From contig JAPEVF010000047.1 of assembly GCA_029747585.1 (NCBI GenBank), positions 92,086 to 156,085 on the forward strand: a stretch of 64,000 nt of DNA, written 5' to 3'. This DNA comes from Pleurotus djamor. Lineage: Eukaryota; Basidiomycota; Agaricomycetes; Agaricales; Pleurotaceae. The first letter of the stretch is position 1. Each line of letters opens with the position of its first letter. The position numbers and the translations under genes were made by a program. Below the pieces are notes generated by a model. It saw only the letters and a program-made list of their open reading frames with translations, had not been told where the DNA came from and ran no database searches. Shown here in pieces: positions 1 to 12,637 of the stretch.

Positions 1-2276
1 GGAGAGCGGGCAGGAGAAGGAGTTACTGGGGAAATCACCGTGGCAGCACTCGCCGGGCTAAGAGAATCACCATCCAGTTGTGGCGACGGAGGTACAATGT
101 GATCTCGGAAGTGTGAGCTGAAAACAGTGGAGACGGGTCGAAGTTTGAGAGCCGGGAATTCGGTCACATGAGCAGGAGCACTCTGAGGGAACGTTTCGCC
201 CTGCCAGTCGGTGGGGCTAAGGGAAGACGAGGGTGCACTCTTGAGTTGGGCGACCCCTCGGGCAGTTGAAACTGATGCCCACGACGGAGGATCGGTATTG
301 ATAGTTAATGGAGGAGTGCGTCGCGCGTTNGGGGGTACTATACAATAGGGGAGCATCATCCACAGTGACGGTCGGGTGGTCTAGATTCTCTGTCGGGTCA
401 ACTTCTGAGCCGGGAGAGAGTTGAGGGACAGGTATTCGATGGGTCGAGAACTTAGAAGTTTTGGTGACGGGTTGGTGTATCTGATACGAAGACAGACTCT
501 CCGAGAGGGAGGGTACAGGGGGAGCCTCTTTGTCTTTGTTGAAGAATTTCATGAACCCGCTCTTCTTATGCTTCAAGGGTTTATTTGACTGGCCAGTCCC
601 GGGCAAAGGGTGAATCGTAGGTTCGGACTCGCGTCGTTCATACTTCGGGCCAGTACTCCCAACCATGGACTGAAGGGCTTGCTTTGCTTTGGTCCCCGCA
701 CTGACTGAACGAGCTCGAGATCGTGACGCGGTCGTGTCTATTGAACTGTGGTCAATGCTGTGGAGCACGCTGATGGTATCCTGATCAACGTCCGACTCTG
801 AGGATGACTGTGCCAATCGCGAAGGTGTCCCGGGTCCATGGTTCACAGTTGCACTTCGAGATCGTTGTGCACGGGCTTCTTCCAACGAAATCAAAGCAAA
901 CGAAGGGGAGGCAGGTCGGTCCAACCATCCTGGAATGTTGGCAAAAGCGGGTGGATGGTGTGGTTGTGAAACCTTTGGGAAGACCGGAGAAGATGGCACA
1001 AGTGGGATTTCAGGAGCAACCCTTGTTGTCATCGGGGATGAGATCTCACGTCCTTGCACGGTGGAGCTACGTTTGCGAGGCCGAATTTCACGATGGTGAA
1101 TGGAGATGTCTGGCGTTTCGGGCACCGCAGATAAGGGATGACGGCCGTCAAGAGGATCAGCGGTTGAAGAGTCAGTGAGTGTGTTCACCGATTCGCTGTG
1201 GGAGACAGACGGTGCACCGAAGGCGGAGAGGAGAGAGGAATCGTGGGGAGGGTGAGAACGAGTGTAAGTCACAGCGAAGTCCGGGTTCGCATAGGGATGA
1301 TACGATTCTTCTCCTCTGTGGTAGGACGAGGCCGTGTGCGACGAGACATTTGAGTGTATCCTCATGAGGGGATGAGTATCTGTATGACTGTCATGTCGTG
1401 TGTGGCTATTTGACATGGAAGGATGTGCAAGATCATGAGGAGAAGGGGGAGGAGACGGAGTATGGTACGAGGTAGGGGATTGAGGATTTGACAGATTCCT
1501 CCTCTTAGACGAGGGTGAGTGCGTAGATGAAACGAGTGTGCTTGTTGAGGGATTCGTTTGGGTAAGAGCACTGTAGTATCCGGTTAGCGGGATACAATAG
1601 ACGGGAAAAAAGCTCACTTCAAGGCTGCTCGAGCATTTGGAATTTGAGGAGTCAATATGTCCAAAGAAGACTTTGACTTGCTTTGGGAACGATTGGATTC
1701 ATCGCTAGTCCGACCTGACGAGGAAGAACCCAGTTTGAAGGTTTTCTTCAGCGTCGAAACAGGATGCGAATTCTTATCCGCAATGTCTTCCTCTTGCAGC
1801 GTTTCGTCCACTTCCCAAGGAGCCTTGGAATGAAAGCGCATCTTTGGACCTAGAAGGCTCATTCGCGGCATTGACTCCTCCTCTTCCTCCTCCTCTCCCT
1901 CCTCGCCTTCAGTATCTTGGTAAATACCACCCTCGTCTCCATCATCTTGAAACTCCATTGAGACCGACGAATCGTCATCCAAGTCCAACATACTAGTGGC
2001 GAGGTCATCAATTCCATCATGATCCCTACGAAGGTGGGAGGGGGCCGAAGACCAGTTGTTCTGGTAGCCGCGACGGGCGTCGTGGTCGGAGAAAGCCATA
2101 GGGCGAGGCGAGAAAAAGGGGTGGCTATATACAGACGGTGTGTCGGTGAATTCTGATACAGATGGGTAGCGAGCATGAAAAGGAGCGTGAGCTGCGCGTT
2201 GGTCGAGAAGACGCCTGAGATGGGTGTCTTCGTGGTCGTCGACTGGCGAGTTGATGGTAAGGGACCTGAGCATCAT
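1..2276 (-). CDS. Serine/proline-rich protein of unknown function, partial
   Basis: Runs off the left edge, so the C-terminus is missing. The first exon is 1618-2276, starting at the tandem ATGs at 2276, and is joined by a 47-base GT-AG intron (1571-1617) to a long second exon. The protein looks mostly disordered: an acidic run of Glu around residues 130-140, many Ser/Pro/Thr, and a short basic-aromatic patch (KKSGFMKFFNKDKEAPPVP) encoded near 535-575. No catalytic domain is visible. The frame closes at 217, but this depends on the N at 330. Skipping that N moves the reading into a second frame that stays open through base 1 (ARRTPPLTINTDPPSW, then SLSPTDWQGETFP). Shares an upstream region with CGR1. 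A signalling or cytoskeletal scaffold is possible, but I do not recognise the family. Confidence 0.7.
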
Positions 2277-2612
2277 CTCTGCGCAACTTTCGGCTCCAGA
2301 TCAACCTATCACTGAACCCTGTAGATTTCAAAAAAAAAACAAATAGATCAAAACGGATTGACACGACCCCAAATGGTCTTTTGCAGGTCCCCTGAACCTG
2401 TTAGAATTCACTGCTTTGCCGTGGCATACATTAATCGTACGCCGTTGTTGGGCGAGATGGGGAAGGTGGTGGTGATGAAGAGAGAGAAGGTTGGCGTCGA
2501 GGGTCGCGCATCCCGAGCCCTTCATCGCCCCTACTTAAAGAGCACGTGAGCGCACGCCCTTGGAGAAATCTGTGTCTACATTTGGGCAACGCCTTCAATT
2601 GCAAGCTTCACA
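2277..2612. promoter_or_regulatory. Divergent intergenic region, unknown protein / CGR1
   Basis: 336 bases between two divergent start codons. It holds an A-run near 2330-2340 and no coding signal I can support. Promoters for both genes must lie here by position; no clear TATA element is seen. Confidence 0.5.
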
Positions 2613-3133
2613 ATGGAACCCTCAGACAGCAACATCCCCCTCGCTTCTTCATCAAATGGTCGTGTATCAGGCAAGTCATGGAAACCCAGAAAGTCTGCCA
2701 CGGTGTGCGTAGATGTTCCCCCCACACAGCACGACTTTCTCATCCTATCTCAGTCGCTCCCACCTCCAGGCCGGCGTAAAAACAAAAAGATGGCAAGATA
2801 GAATGGATCAAACTAAAAAGGCTCAGGCAATCAAGAAGCTACAAAACGACCTCAAGGAAGAGAAGCAAGCTGAGATCACACGGTGCGCATTAAGCCCTTC
2901 GTCGGCTGAACCACTTTTTACCCTTGCTCTAGGCGGAGAGAAATAACCCTGCAGCGCAAAAAGGCAGCCGAAGAACGCCAACGTCTTGAGGAGGACAAGG
3001 CCAAAGTAAGCTAACTCGTCTCCTCCTACACTCCACCCTCCCGCCCTTACGTTTCTCTAATACGTAGATGGGTGCACGAAAGGCCGCTAGACAACGTCGT
3101 AGAGAGGGTCGCACCAAGAAAATTAACGGATAA
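2613..3133 (+). CDS. CGR1: rRNA-processing protein CGR1
   Basis: A small, very basic nucleolar protein of the Cgr1 family, which acts in 60S ribosome assembly and pre-rRNA processing. Exons that join in frame are 2613-2704, 2754-2882, 2933-3005 and 3068-3133. The spliced product has the family pattern: an N-terminal SGKSWK motif (yeast SGKVWK), a middle Lys-rich helix (RMDQTKKAQAIKKLQNDLKE), a long Glu/Lys/Arg helix (KKAAEERQRLEEDKAK) and a basic C-terminus (ARKAARQRRREGRTKKING). It is about 119 residues, close to yeast Cgr1. All introns are GT-AG and about 50-62 bases. The last exon begins with an in-frame ATG that is not the start. Confidence 0.92.
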
Positions 3134-3230
3134 ACCGTTGCCTTGTACTTTATGCGTTTTCAAATGTTGCTTTCGTACGTACAAATGCCATGCAAGAGAA
3201 GAAATATCCAAATCCAAGGTATTGGGGAGG

Positions 3231-6200
3231 CTACAGTGCCCAGGTATCATCAATCTCACCTTCTTGGACAAATGGCTTGTCTAGTCCAACAACCACGCTT
3301 TCACAAAGCGGGCAACTACTCCCCAGCATCTCATCCAACTCCTTTCGCAGCTTCTCCTTCCTTCCTTCATCTTTCTCGGACACATTTCGCGTGCCCCCGC
3401 CACCCACGACAGGTATCCACCCTGGAGCAGAAACCAGCGAAGCCAAAGCATCAGGCACGATAAGGTCTCGCAACTTATCCCCGGCCTGAAGAATATTCCG
3501 ACCCAGGGAATTAGCGTTCTGCAAAGGGTTTGATACCANCGTGGTGGCAAAGTTGGCGGATAACAAGGTCCGTTGGGTAACAGGTTGTCGGACCGCCACT
3601 GCATTGCTTAGACCTTTGGCTGATGTCTGTGATACTTTGAGTAACTCATTCTGGACCNCTATCATTCGTCGTAAGGCATGAGATGGCAGGTACTCTTTGG
3701 CCTTGAGAAAATGTTTTAGCGAAATCTGATGAGGACCAACTGAGTAAAGAACTCACCAATCCTATCAGACAGTCCGCATGGAAGGCATGTTGGCAGGGGA
3801 ACACATAAAACTGCCTGGTCAGGAGTAATTTGCTACAGACTGAGCAAACATCATTAGACTCGATCGTAACGAATCGGCTTCTCAAGGAGGCGATATCCTG
3901 TCGAATTGCTTCCGCCGTCCTCGTGGCCTCGTCCATTTCACCTTTGAGGGATTCAATGTGGGCTGAATAACCTTCCAAAGCATGCGCGATTTCTTCCTTG
4001 AAGTCATCGATGACAACGAAGTCGGGGAAGAAAGGCAAGATATCTTCAATCTTGAGCAAGTCGGTATTCTCCAGGAACCGCATAGCTCTACTGGAATCAG
4101 CGACAATAACTNACGAACGACGAACCGCTCACGTTTTTATGTCNTTCTTATCCTGAACGACATACCGTGCAATTTTGAGCCAGAGCTTCTTGCGAAGAGG
4201 TTGATCATCCTCAGGCATGTCCGCATTGATCTGTGCGAGTTCNAGATCGCCCTTTTCTAGAGCCAGGTCGACACTGTTCTCCCAAAGTCCCATCTTGGAA
4301 TAGATATGTACACAGGGCTGCGTGCGGTTTGTTTTCTTGCATANTCGCAAAGCATAATCGAGGTCGTAGTAGGGCTTGCCCGTAATTGGATCCGACGGTG
4401 CCGTGGATAGAAAACGCAGGAGGGGGCCATCGTCTTCAGGCGTAGACGAAGGNGGTGATGTTGACGATGCAAAGAATGTNATGATGAGNTTGTGAATTGT
4501 GGGCGACGTGTTGTTCTGCTCAAATATTATGTGGNTCAGNTATCGNATAGCTTGATTAGGGGAGAGAGGATCTCGTGGTGCATGGTGTAGTTGGAGTAAA
4601 GAGGGAACGAGTCGAAGGGGGTCAAGAGCNATCTGTCGCAACCAAGCGTCCACAGTGGCTTTCGGAGCATGGCTCAGAAGAACTGGCCCAAACCGATAGT
4701 AAAGNTCAAGATNGGACTACAGGCAGAGGGGTGAGCNTACAAANCACAGAGATAGNTNNNAAACNATTCACCTGTCGGCTAATNACGTCTAANGCTTTGT
4801 TCCATTCTTCCTCCAAGACCCAATATTCNACAACACGTTCNTAATCNCCAACAGATGTAGCGTANTGGAGGTACATATCCGTTCGNCCATGACCTTGGGT
4901 TAGTTCATACACAGTTTTGCGATCTAGATTGTTCTGANAACCAGTNAGCACGCGAATTNAAGCCACATGCATGACATACCTTGTATGTCTCNAAGAAGTG
5001 TTTGAGGTCTTCCTCAAGAATGGCGCGCTCAGTCTGGATATTCTGTATATCCTGCATTATTGACTCTGATGCTACAAGGTCATCGAGTTCATTGCATTTA
5101 CTCAGATANAACTCGACAAGCCATGTCGCAAGCATCATGCGTTGNGTGAAGTCCTAAGCAANGCTTAAGAACGAATTCNGCTCTCTTTCACGGGACGGAC
5201 CTACCGTTTTCTTCGTTCGCTCCAACCTCGATATAAGGTAGGCTCGCAACGAATCTCTTTCTCCCGCGTCCAGGAACTTCANTGCAACTTCTTCGAATGA
5301 AACGGAGCANTGCGCATAGCACTGNGCAGCTTGAAAATATTTCCCTTCGTTANACAGGGCGCCTCCTTGTTCAGAAAGTATGCGATCCCGTTGAGTTGCA
5401 GTCTGTNTGAGGTAAGTAAACCATCATNGTGATNCNCNNTCATGAGGNTNACCTTGGCATATCGCAATGCAACATCAAATCTACCNTTCTCTAGGTAGAC
5501 TTGCCAAACGTCCCGGTCTTCATTNCCAACCATGAGCTCGAAAAGTGATTGATCGGTATACACCCAGTAGGTTTTTCGCACCGGGTCCGCGGTTTGTCCC
5601 TTTACTTCCTCGTTCGGTTTCTATACTACTCGTTTGCTCAATTAGATGGTATATAGACCATTAGCACTCACCAAAGGAAGGGCTTCTTCGTAAGTGACAT
5701 TATCATCAAGGTTACAGACACCAACAACTCGATCTTTGTAGAGAAAGAGGAAGTGGAACTCGGTCAGTGAAATAGACAGGGGGAAGGCAGATGCTGCTGC
5801 CGCGGCGGGAGACGATGAAATTGAAAGGGATGGGTAAGGCAATAATTGGGCAGCGTCTATCATGTCGTCGGTGGTCTCCAAGTTGAGATTGCCGTGGTAG
5901 ACACCGGCAGCTAGGGCACATTGTTAGCTTTCANATGACGAGACGGAGTCACGGCATCAACTCTACCTGTCATCCAAGCCAAGGCCTTAGGCAACGACTG
6001 TGCTTGATCAGCCTTTTCGGTATACAGATGGAGCTCGGAATAATTGATGTCGCCGGGGAGCTCCAAGATCTCTTCAATATGAATGTGAGTATAAAGTGAC
6101 TTGAGAAGGAGTGTTCTTACTTGGTGCCGTGTCTCGATAGTTCGCAAAGAGTGAAGTAAAGACGCGACCGCCCTCCTCGGACCGACGGTCTGAAGTGCCA

Positions 6201-7068
6201 ACAAATTGGTATATCCGCGAAGGGGTTGTAACAAGCACCAGTGTCCGTTTAGAATCTGAAGCCGGTTGAGATATAAATTCTATCCCGGTTATTGGATGCC
6301 TCTCTGGTAGTGTATATACCGACTGGAGGTACCGCTCTTGAGACTTGAAGAAATCCTCCTCAGCATCAAGAACGGCTTCATATATCTGCCCATTTCTCGC
6401 TCCAATCAGCATCTCTCTTGTCGATTTGCTGTGAGAAGACGAAAGCAAGGCTGAACGGTTCCAAGCTATACTTTCGATGATCATCTTGAAGCTTTTGAGT
6501 TGCCGAGGTTTCTTCCAGTCTCGGTATAGATACCAGTTCTCCCCCTGCGTCGAAGTGACAATAATGTGGCGTCCTGAAGGATCCATGAAGATTTTGTACA
6601 ACGACAAGTCTGTCGTCTTTCGAGGGATCTGAACCTTGACGACTTGGTCTGCGTGCGACAGTTCAATGATGACTATCGTGTTCGAAGAAAGGGCCATAGC
6701 AAGGATGTCGGAGCAGACAGCCATAGATATCAATGGCGCGGAGAATGTATACTGGACTCTAGCCAGCTCGAAGATGGGTGAAGCTGGAGCTGCGGGTTCG
6801 AGAGGGCCGGCTTCCTTATTCAAACAAAGGTATAGCGACTTAATCGTGAGGTGTAGATGATATGCTCACCAGTTCGTCTCCTCCAAGACCGACATCACCA
6901 TCTCCTTCCGGTGGTGAAGGTTCAAACCCTTCATACTGAACTTTGGGCAAGGCCGGAATGCCATTGGAAGCTGGAGCAGCAGCGTGTTCCACAACTGAGA
7001 ACCAGAGCGTAAGATTCACTGTTCATGGGTGCGCGTGTAGCAAAGAAAGACCTACAATCGTCGAACAT
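3231..7068 (-). CDS. VPS18: Vacuolar sorting protein VPS18 (HOPS/CORVET subunit)
   Basis: Core subunit of the HOPS and CORVET tethers, which drive endosome and vacuole fusion. The start is a 13-base exon (7056-7068) encoding MFDD; exon 2 is 6870-6994 and exon 3 begins at 6814. The N-terminal half is a Pep3/Vps18-type beta-propeller (IFELARVQYTFSAPLISMAV, then IGARNGQIYEAVL). The middle is helical clathrin-repeat-like sequence. The C-terminus carries a RING-like zinc site: CSVCSKLL, then CQHAFHADCLIGL, and after a linker SCPLCESVV. Ns are dense between about 4100 and 5570, so the exact exons there are uncertain. The order propeller, solenoid, terminal RING is diagnostic. Divergent from the phosphatase gene to the right. 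Confidence 0.93.
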
Positions 7069-7309
7069 GGGTCAGCGCGAAGAACCCGCCTCGTCGTGTC
7101 GGTCAACGCGCCGCACTGACACTCACTTCGAGGACCCTTTCATCACGTGGGATCAGGCGCTCAAGTATTTTGATTCTTATCTTATCTCGACAGTCTCACA
7201 ATCGCCCAATATCACCGAAGAGCTTACAGCCCTCCGTTGCCCGAGCGAAGATATAAGATGACAGTTTGTCTTCCACCCTCGTCAGAGACTTGAAGCTTCA
7301 ACAGTGACC
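7069..7309. promoter_or_regulatory. Divergent promoter region, VPS18 / SHB17-like
   Basis: 241 bases separate the two start codons. Small open frames here lack codon or splice support. No distinct motif recognised. Confidence 0.4.
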
Positions 7310-8454
7310 ATGTCCCCTCGACCCATGCCCCGCTTGATTCTCATTCGCCATGGTACGCCGAATCATATCCAAGGACGGGCAACTGAACGTTGGCTGAACG
7401 CGATGATTGTACAGGCGAAACTGAGTGGTCTATGAATGGGTGCGTCGCGAACCATGTGCCCTTTTACTCAGACTCTGACATCTACCGCCATTAGTCGTCA
7501 TGTAACTCCGATCACTTTTGCCTCGCGATCCCTGCTAATTCGTGTCGTAGACCGGCCGTTCTGATATCCCTCTTACCGNTCGAGGAGAGGAAAGGGTGAA
7601 AGCTCAGGCGCCGATTCTTGTGGGCGAAGGGAGTGAGTACCCAGACCCCGTATACATATTACTCATATTCAGATGTTTGCAGAGATCATCGATCCCAAGA
7701 ATTTGTGCACAGTATATGTGTCCCCCCGTCAGCGAGCTCATCGGACCTTCCATCTACTATTCGACCACCTTAAGGAACCTCCACATCACATTATCACCGA
7801 AGAAACTCGTGAGTACCTTGCATATCTGGCCGTGTCTGTCATTGACTGACCTTCACTAGGGGAGTGGGACTACGGAGACTATGAAGGACTAAAGCCTGCT
7901 GAAATCAAGGAAAAGAATCCAGACTGGTTCATCTGGAGGGACGGGTAAGGTTTAAACAGTAAAACTATGAATTACTGTCTGATAGAGAGGCGATTCTAGT
8001 TGCCCCGGAGGAGAAAGTGTAGAAGAAATGCAACACCGCGTCGATACTGTAATCGAAAAGGTGAGGAACAAACAATGTTCATAGGGCTCTGAGCTCAGGA
8101 TATATGCACCATAGGTCAGGGAATACCACCGTCAGTATTATGAAGAAGGCATCAACACCCGTGATGTTGTTATCGTCGCCCATGGACACTTCAATCGCGT
8201 CTTGATCTCCCGTTGGATCAACTTCCCCCTTTGCCTTGGTTTGCGTCTTCTTCTCTATGCCTAGATATCTAGCTGACATTCTCGGAACATAGGTACTCAC
8301 TTCAACGTTGAACCAGGAGGAGTACGTGCTTGTTTGTTTAGAATTCTTCATGTATTGAAGGTGACTTCGATAGGTTGCTGTCCTCAGCTACAACCACAAT
8401 TCTCTGAAGGAACCAGCTTTGAACGCTTTGAATGTCTACGCCGAGATTAAATAA
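7310..8454 (+). CDS. Histidine phosphatase, sedoheptulose-1,7-bisphosphatase SHB17-like
   Basis: Histidine phosphatase superfamily. In yeast the closest pattern is Shb17, which hydrolyses sedoheptulose 1,7-bisphosphate and feeds ribose synthesis. The catalytic motif LILIRHGETEW is split by an intron after RH. Next comes [13 protein letters not shown], assembled across exon 2 (7415-7439), a 7-base microexon (7495-7501) and exon 4 from 7551. Further family marks are [13 protein letters not shown], [16 protein letters not shown] sequence ([11 protein letters not shown]), IWRDGCPGGES and the second catalytic histidine in [12 protein letters not shown]. About 230 residues are predicted, near family size. 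The N at 7579 is read as a real base because it keeps the frame. A broader phosphoglycerate-mutase-like role cannot be excluded. Confidence 0.88.
7495..7501 (+). other. 7-base microexon in SHB17-like gene
   Basis: TCGTCAT lies between CATTAG and GTAACT, flanked by introns of 55 bases (7440-7494) and 49 bases (7502-7550). It supplies R and H in NGRHTGRSD, the substrate-loop motif of histidine phosphatases. Confidence 0.82.
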
Positions 8455-8647
8455 ACAGTTATATGTAGCCTTCCGAAGAGCGTGTACGTATACTCAATAG
8501 AGTTTGTAGATAATCTGAGATTCTGAGTTGTGACGCGAACTGGCATGAGCCTTGAGGCGCCCGCGTGATTAGCCTTGAAAAACAACGACACGACGCCCGC
8601 TTGGCCCTTTCCCTTCCCCCTTCGTTTTAATCGTAGAACATTAACTT

Positions 8648-11600
8648 ATGGCTGAGGCAGAGCCCCAGACCCACGATGCTGCCTCGTTGAACTTGGATGC
8701 CTCTTCCAGCCGTGCATCATCTCCTCACGACCCACAGGAAACCGCGCTCGATGGAGACAAGCCCACAGTCGAACAGCAACCCGAAATCCAGAATGAGGCT
8801 CCTGCTGTAGCCCAGGAATCTCCCAAGCCCGTTCCAACAACACCGTCGAAACCCACGCTCAAAAGCAAGCCAACAACGGTCCAGTCGCCTGGTGGCAAAA
8901 CAGGTGGACCTCCGACGCCTACGGTTAAAAAGGTCAGCCATGCCTCACAGGGTCATTTTACGCAACAGATTCATATTGCTAACACCTGGTTACCATAGGT
9001 CATTAGCTCGGGTACCTTTGGGACTGGTTCAACAAAACCAGCGCCGCCAAAAGCCTCGGCCACTGTATCAAAGCCTCCGCCCTCTTCCGCCACAGGCATA
9101 AAGAAATCTGCCAGTGCATCTTCGGCCATGGCCAGCAAACCCACCGTCTCCAAGCCCTCGACTGCACCCCCTGCCAGAAGGGCTTCTGTTGTCCCACCAA
9201 AGCCATCGACCGCGACAGGTGCTTCAGCGACGAGCAGAGCTCCCCTCTCCTCATCCATTTCCGCTAAACCAACTGCCTCGGCCACACGCTCATCCGTTAN
9301 TATCTCCCTCTGGATCCGNTCTCTTCAGTCGCCTCTGCACGGCCGCGTGCGTCCGTCTCCGAGGGTGTAAAGCGCGCTACGCCTACATCACGACAGAGCC
9401 TGGGACCTGGTGCCAAACCGCCTGTCACCACCTCAACCAGCAGAGCTGCCTCTGCTACTACCCGGACAGCGAAGAATGGGGCTTCTATCTCTTCCATAAG
9501 AGAAGTTGAGCCTGACACGGGAGCCTTGACTGCACTGCAAGAGAAGGTTAGTCTTCCCTTGCTCCATATTTCAATCTCCTTCTGAACACGTCAACAATCA
9601 GCTCCAAGATGCCGAAACTAACTTGGCCTCAAGAGCAGCGACGATAACTGATCTCGAAGAAAAGATAACTGCCCTTCAAGAGTCACTATCCCAAACGCAG
9701 ACCGAGTTACAAGCCAGCCAAAATGCTGCACAGGAATTGGAAACAGCTAAAGCAGACGCCGAAGCTCGTCTGAAAGATGCCAGTGACTCCATGAAGGCTT
9801 TGACAGATTCTGGCTCTGAGAGCAGTCAGCTTCTAGCTTCGCTTCAAGAAGAAGTGCGTTCGTCATTGCCATAACATCAGAAACTAAAGCTCATAGTTCG
9901 TGTAGCTTGCGGCAGCCAAGGCAAGCAGTGCAGCTCAAACGGAACAAATCGAGGACCGTCAAAGCAGAATACAAACTCTGGAAGCCGACCTTGAATCTGC
10001 ACAAGCAAGCCTTCAGGCAGCCCGGGAGTCTCAAGAGGGCCTTGCTTCCGATGCCGCTGCTGCGAAGGCTGCTGACCAGGATGCCCTTGCTGAGGCTCAG
10101 GCCAAACTGGTAGCTGTTCAGCAGGAATTGGACGCGCTCACAGCCTCGCACGCCCAGGCCATCGCCGAATCGCAGGCCAAAATTCAAGAGCTTGAAGCCA
10201 AGGTCTCCGGTGTCGATTCCCTTGAGAAAGAACTTGCAGAGCTCCGGGCAGAGAAGGAGGAGACCGCCAACCGTGTGTCGGAGCTAGAAATCGAAATTCT
10301 TGAGCTCAAGGAGAGTATCGAGACTGGCGATGATACCCATGCGCAATCTTTAACTCGGATCAAGGCCTTGGAGGACACGGCGTCGAAAGCTGCTGACGAG
10401 CACAAGAAAGCCCTCGAAGACGCGGCATCCAAACTTGAGGACCAAATCCGATCGGCGGAGGAGGCACAGAAGGCACATCTCGAAGAGCGCAATGCTTCAT
10501 CGAAAGACCGAGACCAGCTAACAGAAGAAATCGCCTCTCTTCAAGCCGAACTGACTTCTGCGAAAGCCGCACTCGAACAAGCTCGAGCCGATGCTGTTTC
10601 CACCGCTGAAGGCCATGCCAATATGTTAGCCGACGCTGAAGCCTTCCATTCCACCAAGCAGTCCGAATTATCAGCCGAGATTGAGCGTATCACGGTTGAG
10701 CTACAGGTAATTTATATGAAGTCCATTGTGATCTCTTATTGAAACTGCCTCTAGGGACAAGAGGCGCAGTACAATGCTAAAGTCGACGCTGTTCAGAAGG
10801 AGCACGACAAATTGTTGCAGGAGGCCTTTGAGCGTGCCAAGGTAAGTTAAGTTAATTCAGAGGTTGCGCCCATGCTAATCGAGCTTCACGATTCAGGCTG
10901 AAGCTGGTGCTGCTCACGGACAAGATCTACAAAGCCTGCGTGCCGAATCGAAGGCAGCTTTGGATGAACTTCGCGCACAAAACGACCGAGTCGTCGCCGA
11001 CCTGAAAGCTGAACATGCTAGTGCCCTTGAAGACCAGGTTCGAACACTGGAGAAACAAATTACCAGTCGAACGCTGGAGTTGAAGGCGACGCAGGACGAT
11101 CTTGCTAAGGCCAAGACTGCCTTGGAAGCATCCCGAGCGGAGGTCGAGAAGCTTACGGCGCAACGTGATGCTGCTCTCGCTGCGAACGCAATCGCTTCAG
11201 CGGACTCGCCTGTGCAGGCGGAGGAAATAGCTCGTCTAACCAAAGAGCTTGCGGTGACGAAGGATGACCTCTCTGCCATGACGGATATGCTCAACCTGAC
11301 CAAGGCTTCGCTCAATGAAGTTTCTAACAACCATGTTAAGGACTTGGAGGAGGCCGCCCGTAATCGTGCAGAGGAAGTCTCGTCTCTTCGCGCTGCCCAT
11401 TCCGAGGAAGTGAACCAGCTCGTTCGACAGAAATCTGAACTTTCCGTTAGTCTCTCAGATATGGAAGGCGAACTCGCTACGCTGAAGGCTTCCATCTCAG
11501 CGGCGACTCCTTCCACTCCTAAGACGAATGGAAACGGTTCCCCACATCCCCTAGGAGTTTCGAAGGAAGAGCTCCAACGTCTCCACGAGGCTCACAACCT

Positions 11601-12042
11601 CAAGATGCACGATCTCCAAGCTTCTTACGACAAGGCCCTGAACGAGATCAAATCTGAACTTGAAGAGGCTCAGACGAAGGCTAACGAGCTACAAAGTGAG
11701 CTCAGTCGCAAGGCGATGGAAGTTGAGTATCTCGAAAGAGATCAAGAAGATAACGAAGATCAAATCACTCGGTATGTCCGATTCTTTGGCATCAAGAGCT
11801 TCGTCGGGGCAATGGTTGCGCTGGCCGTAATCTATGGGATCCTATGATCTCGTTCCCTCATTCCTACCCTTTATCNTTTTTAATTTGCCTAACTTATCAA
11901 TTGGAAACATAATTTATTGACTTGTCTTTCGTTTGTTTTTGCTCTTTTTGGACGCTTCCATATGGATATTTTATACAGATATAAAGCAGACATCGAAGCA
12001 CTCAACGAGAAACTCAAGGCTTATGAACAGGCGACTGCTTGA
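8648..12042 (+). CDS. Long coiled-coil protein with possible alternative C-terminus
   Basis: Multi-exon gene of roughly 950 residues. The first third is Ser/Pro/Ala-rich and low complexity (SKPSTAPPARRASVVPPKPS). The rest, from about 9540 on, is almost continuous coiled coil rich in Glu, Ala, Lys and Leu, with heptads such as LEEKITALQESLSQTQTEL. No motor or enzymatic domain is visible. In the spliced form the last exon (11979-12042) gives YKADIEALNEKLKAYEQATA and stops. If the 207-base final intron (11772-11978) is kept, translation instead ends at 11845-11847 after a hydrophobic stretch (FVGAMVALAVIYGIL). The Ns at 9300 and 9319 each break the frame, and omitting both restores it. A Golgin- or tether-like role is only a guess. 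Confidence 0.8.
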
Positions 12043-12637
12043 TGATAGAACACCACGCACACCCCTTCCACGTCGTTAACCCTCCGCCGGCCCCAAACCA
12101 CGTTCCTACCTGGCGACATTTAATGTTCCCCTTCCATGTTTGCTCCTTCATTTCCGTTATACCAGTGCTAAACTCCTTGCCTTTACCAAGCCACGCACAC
12201 TAGTTCGGCCATTACTCTAGATTCGGAAGTATGCATCCATTATCACCTATCATCCTTTCCCCAGTTAAATACTCAGTACTCATCAGCCACGCCGTTTACA
12301 TTACCACCTGGATATATACCATACCCTTTCGATAACTGAATTGAGATTGTGCCATGGGGATCGATCTGTGCTTCCCCTCTTTGGATGACAGAAATCAGAC
12401 CGCATGCGATAGATAACTGTGGCCCTCGGTACGTCGGTTATAATGGCGTACAAGAATAAACACGGGAGATCGTACGTTGTTCGACGCGTTGGTATTCTAA
12501 GCGCTCGGCCAACGCCGATCGGGAAAGCGCCTTTTTATTCCGTCCGAAACTTTTGAAGGACGCCTCTCCTCTTGTCCTCCTACTCCCACCTCCTTCCTCT
12601 TCCTTCCTCTCCCTCTTCCTCACCCCAAAAACCTGCC
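12043..12637. promoter_or_regulatory. 3' region of coiled-coil gene and YHM2 promoter/leader
   Basis: 595 bases without a gene. The first part is the 3' untranslated region of the coiled-coil gene. Bases about 12560-12628 form a marked C/T-rich tract just upstream of the YHM2 start, a pattern often seen in leaders of strongly expressed fungal genes. No open frame here shows splice or family support. Confidence 0.5.

Noticed and set aside
6839..6869. A 31-base intron in VPS18
   Set aside because: A later acceptor gives a 55-base intron in the same frame (exon from 6814), in line with the other introns.
10914..11516. A 200-codon open frame on the minus strand
   Set aside because: It is the antisense shadow of the coiled-coil gene; Ser/Arg-rich composition arises from the Glu/Leu/Ala codons opposite, with no family resemblance.
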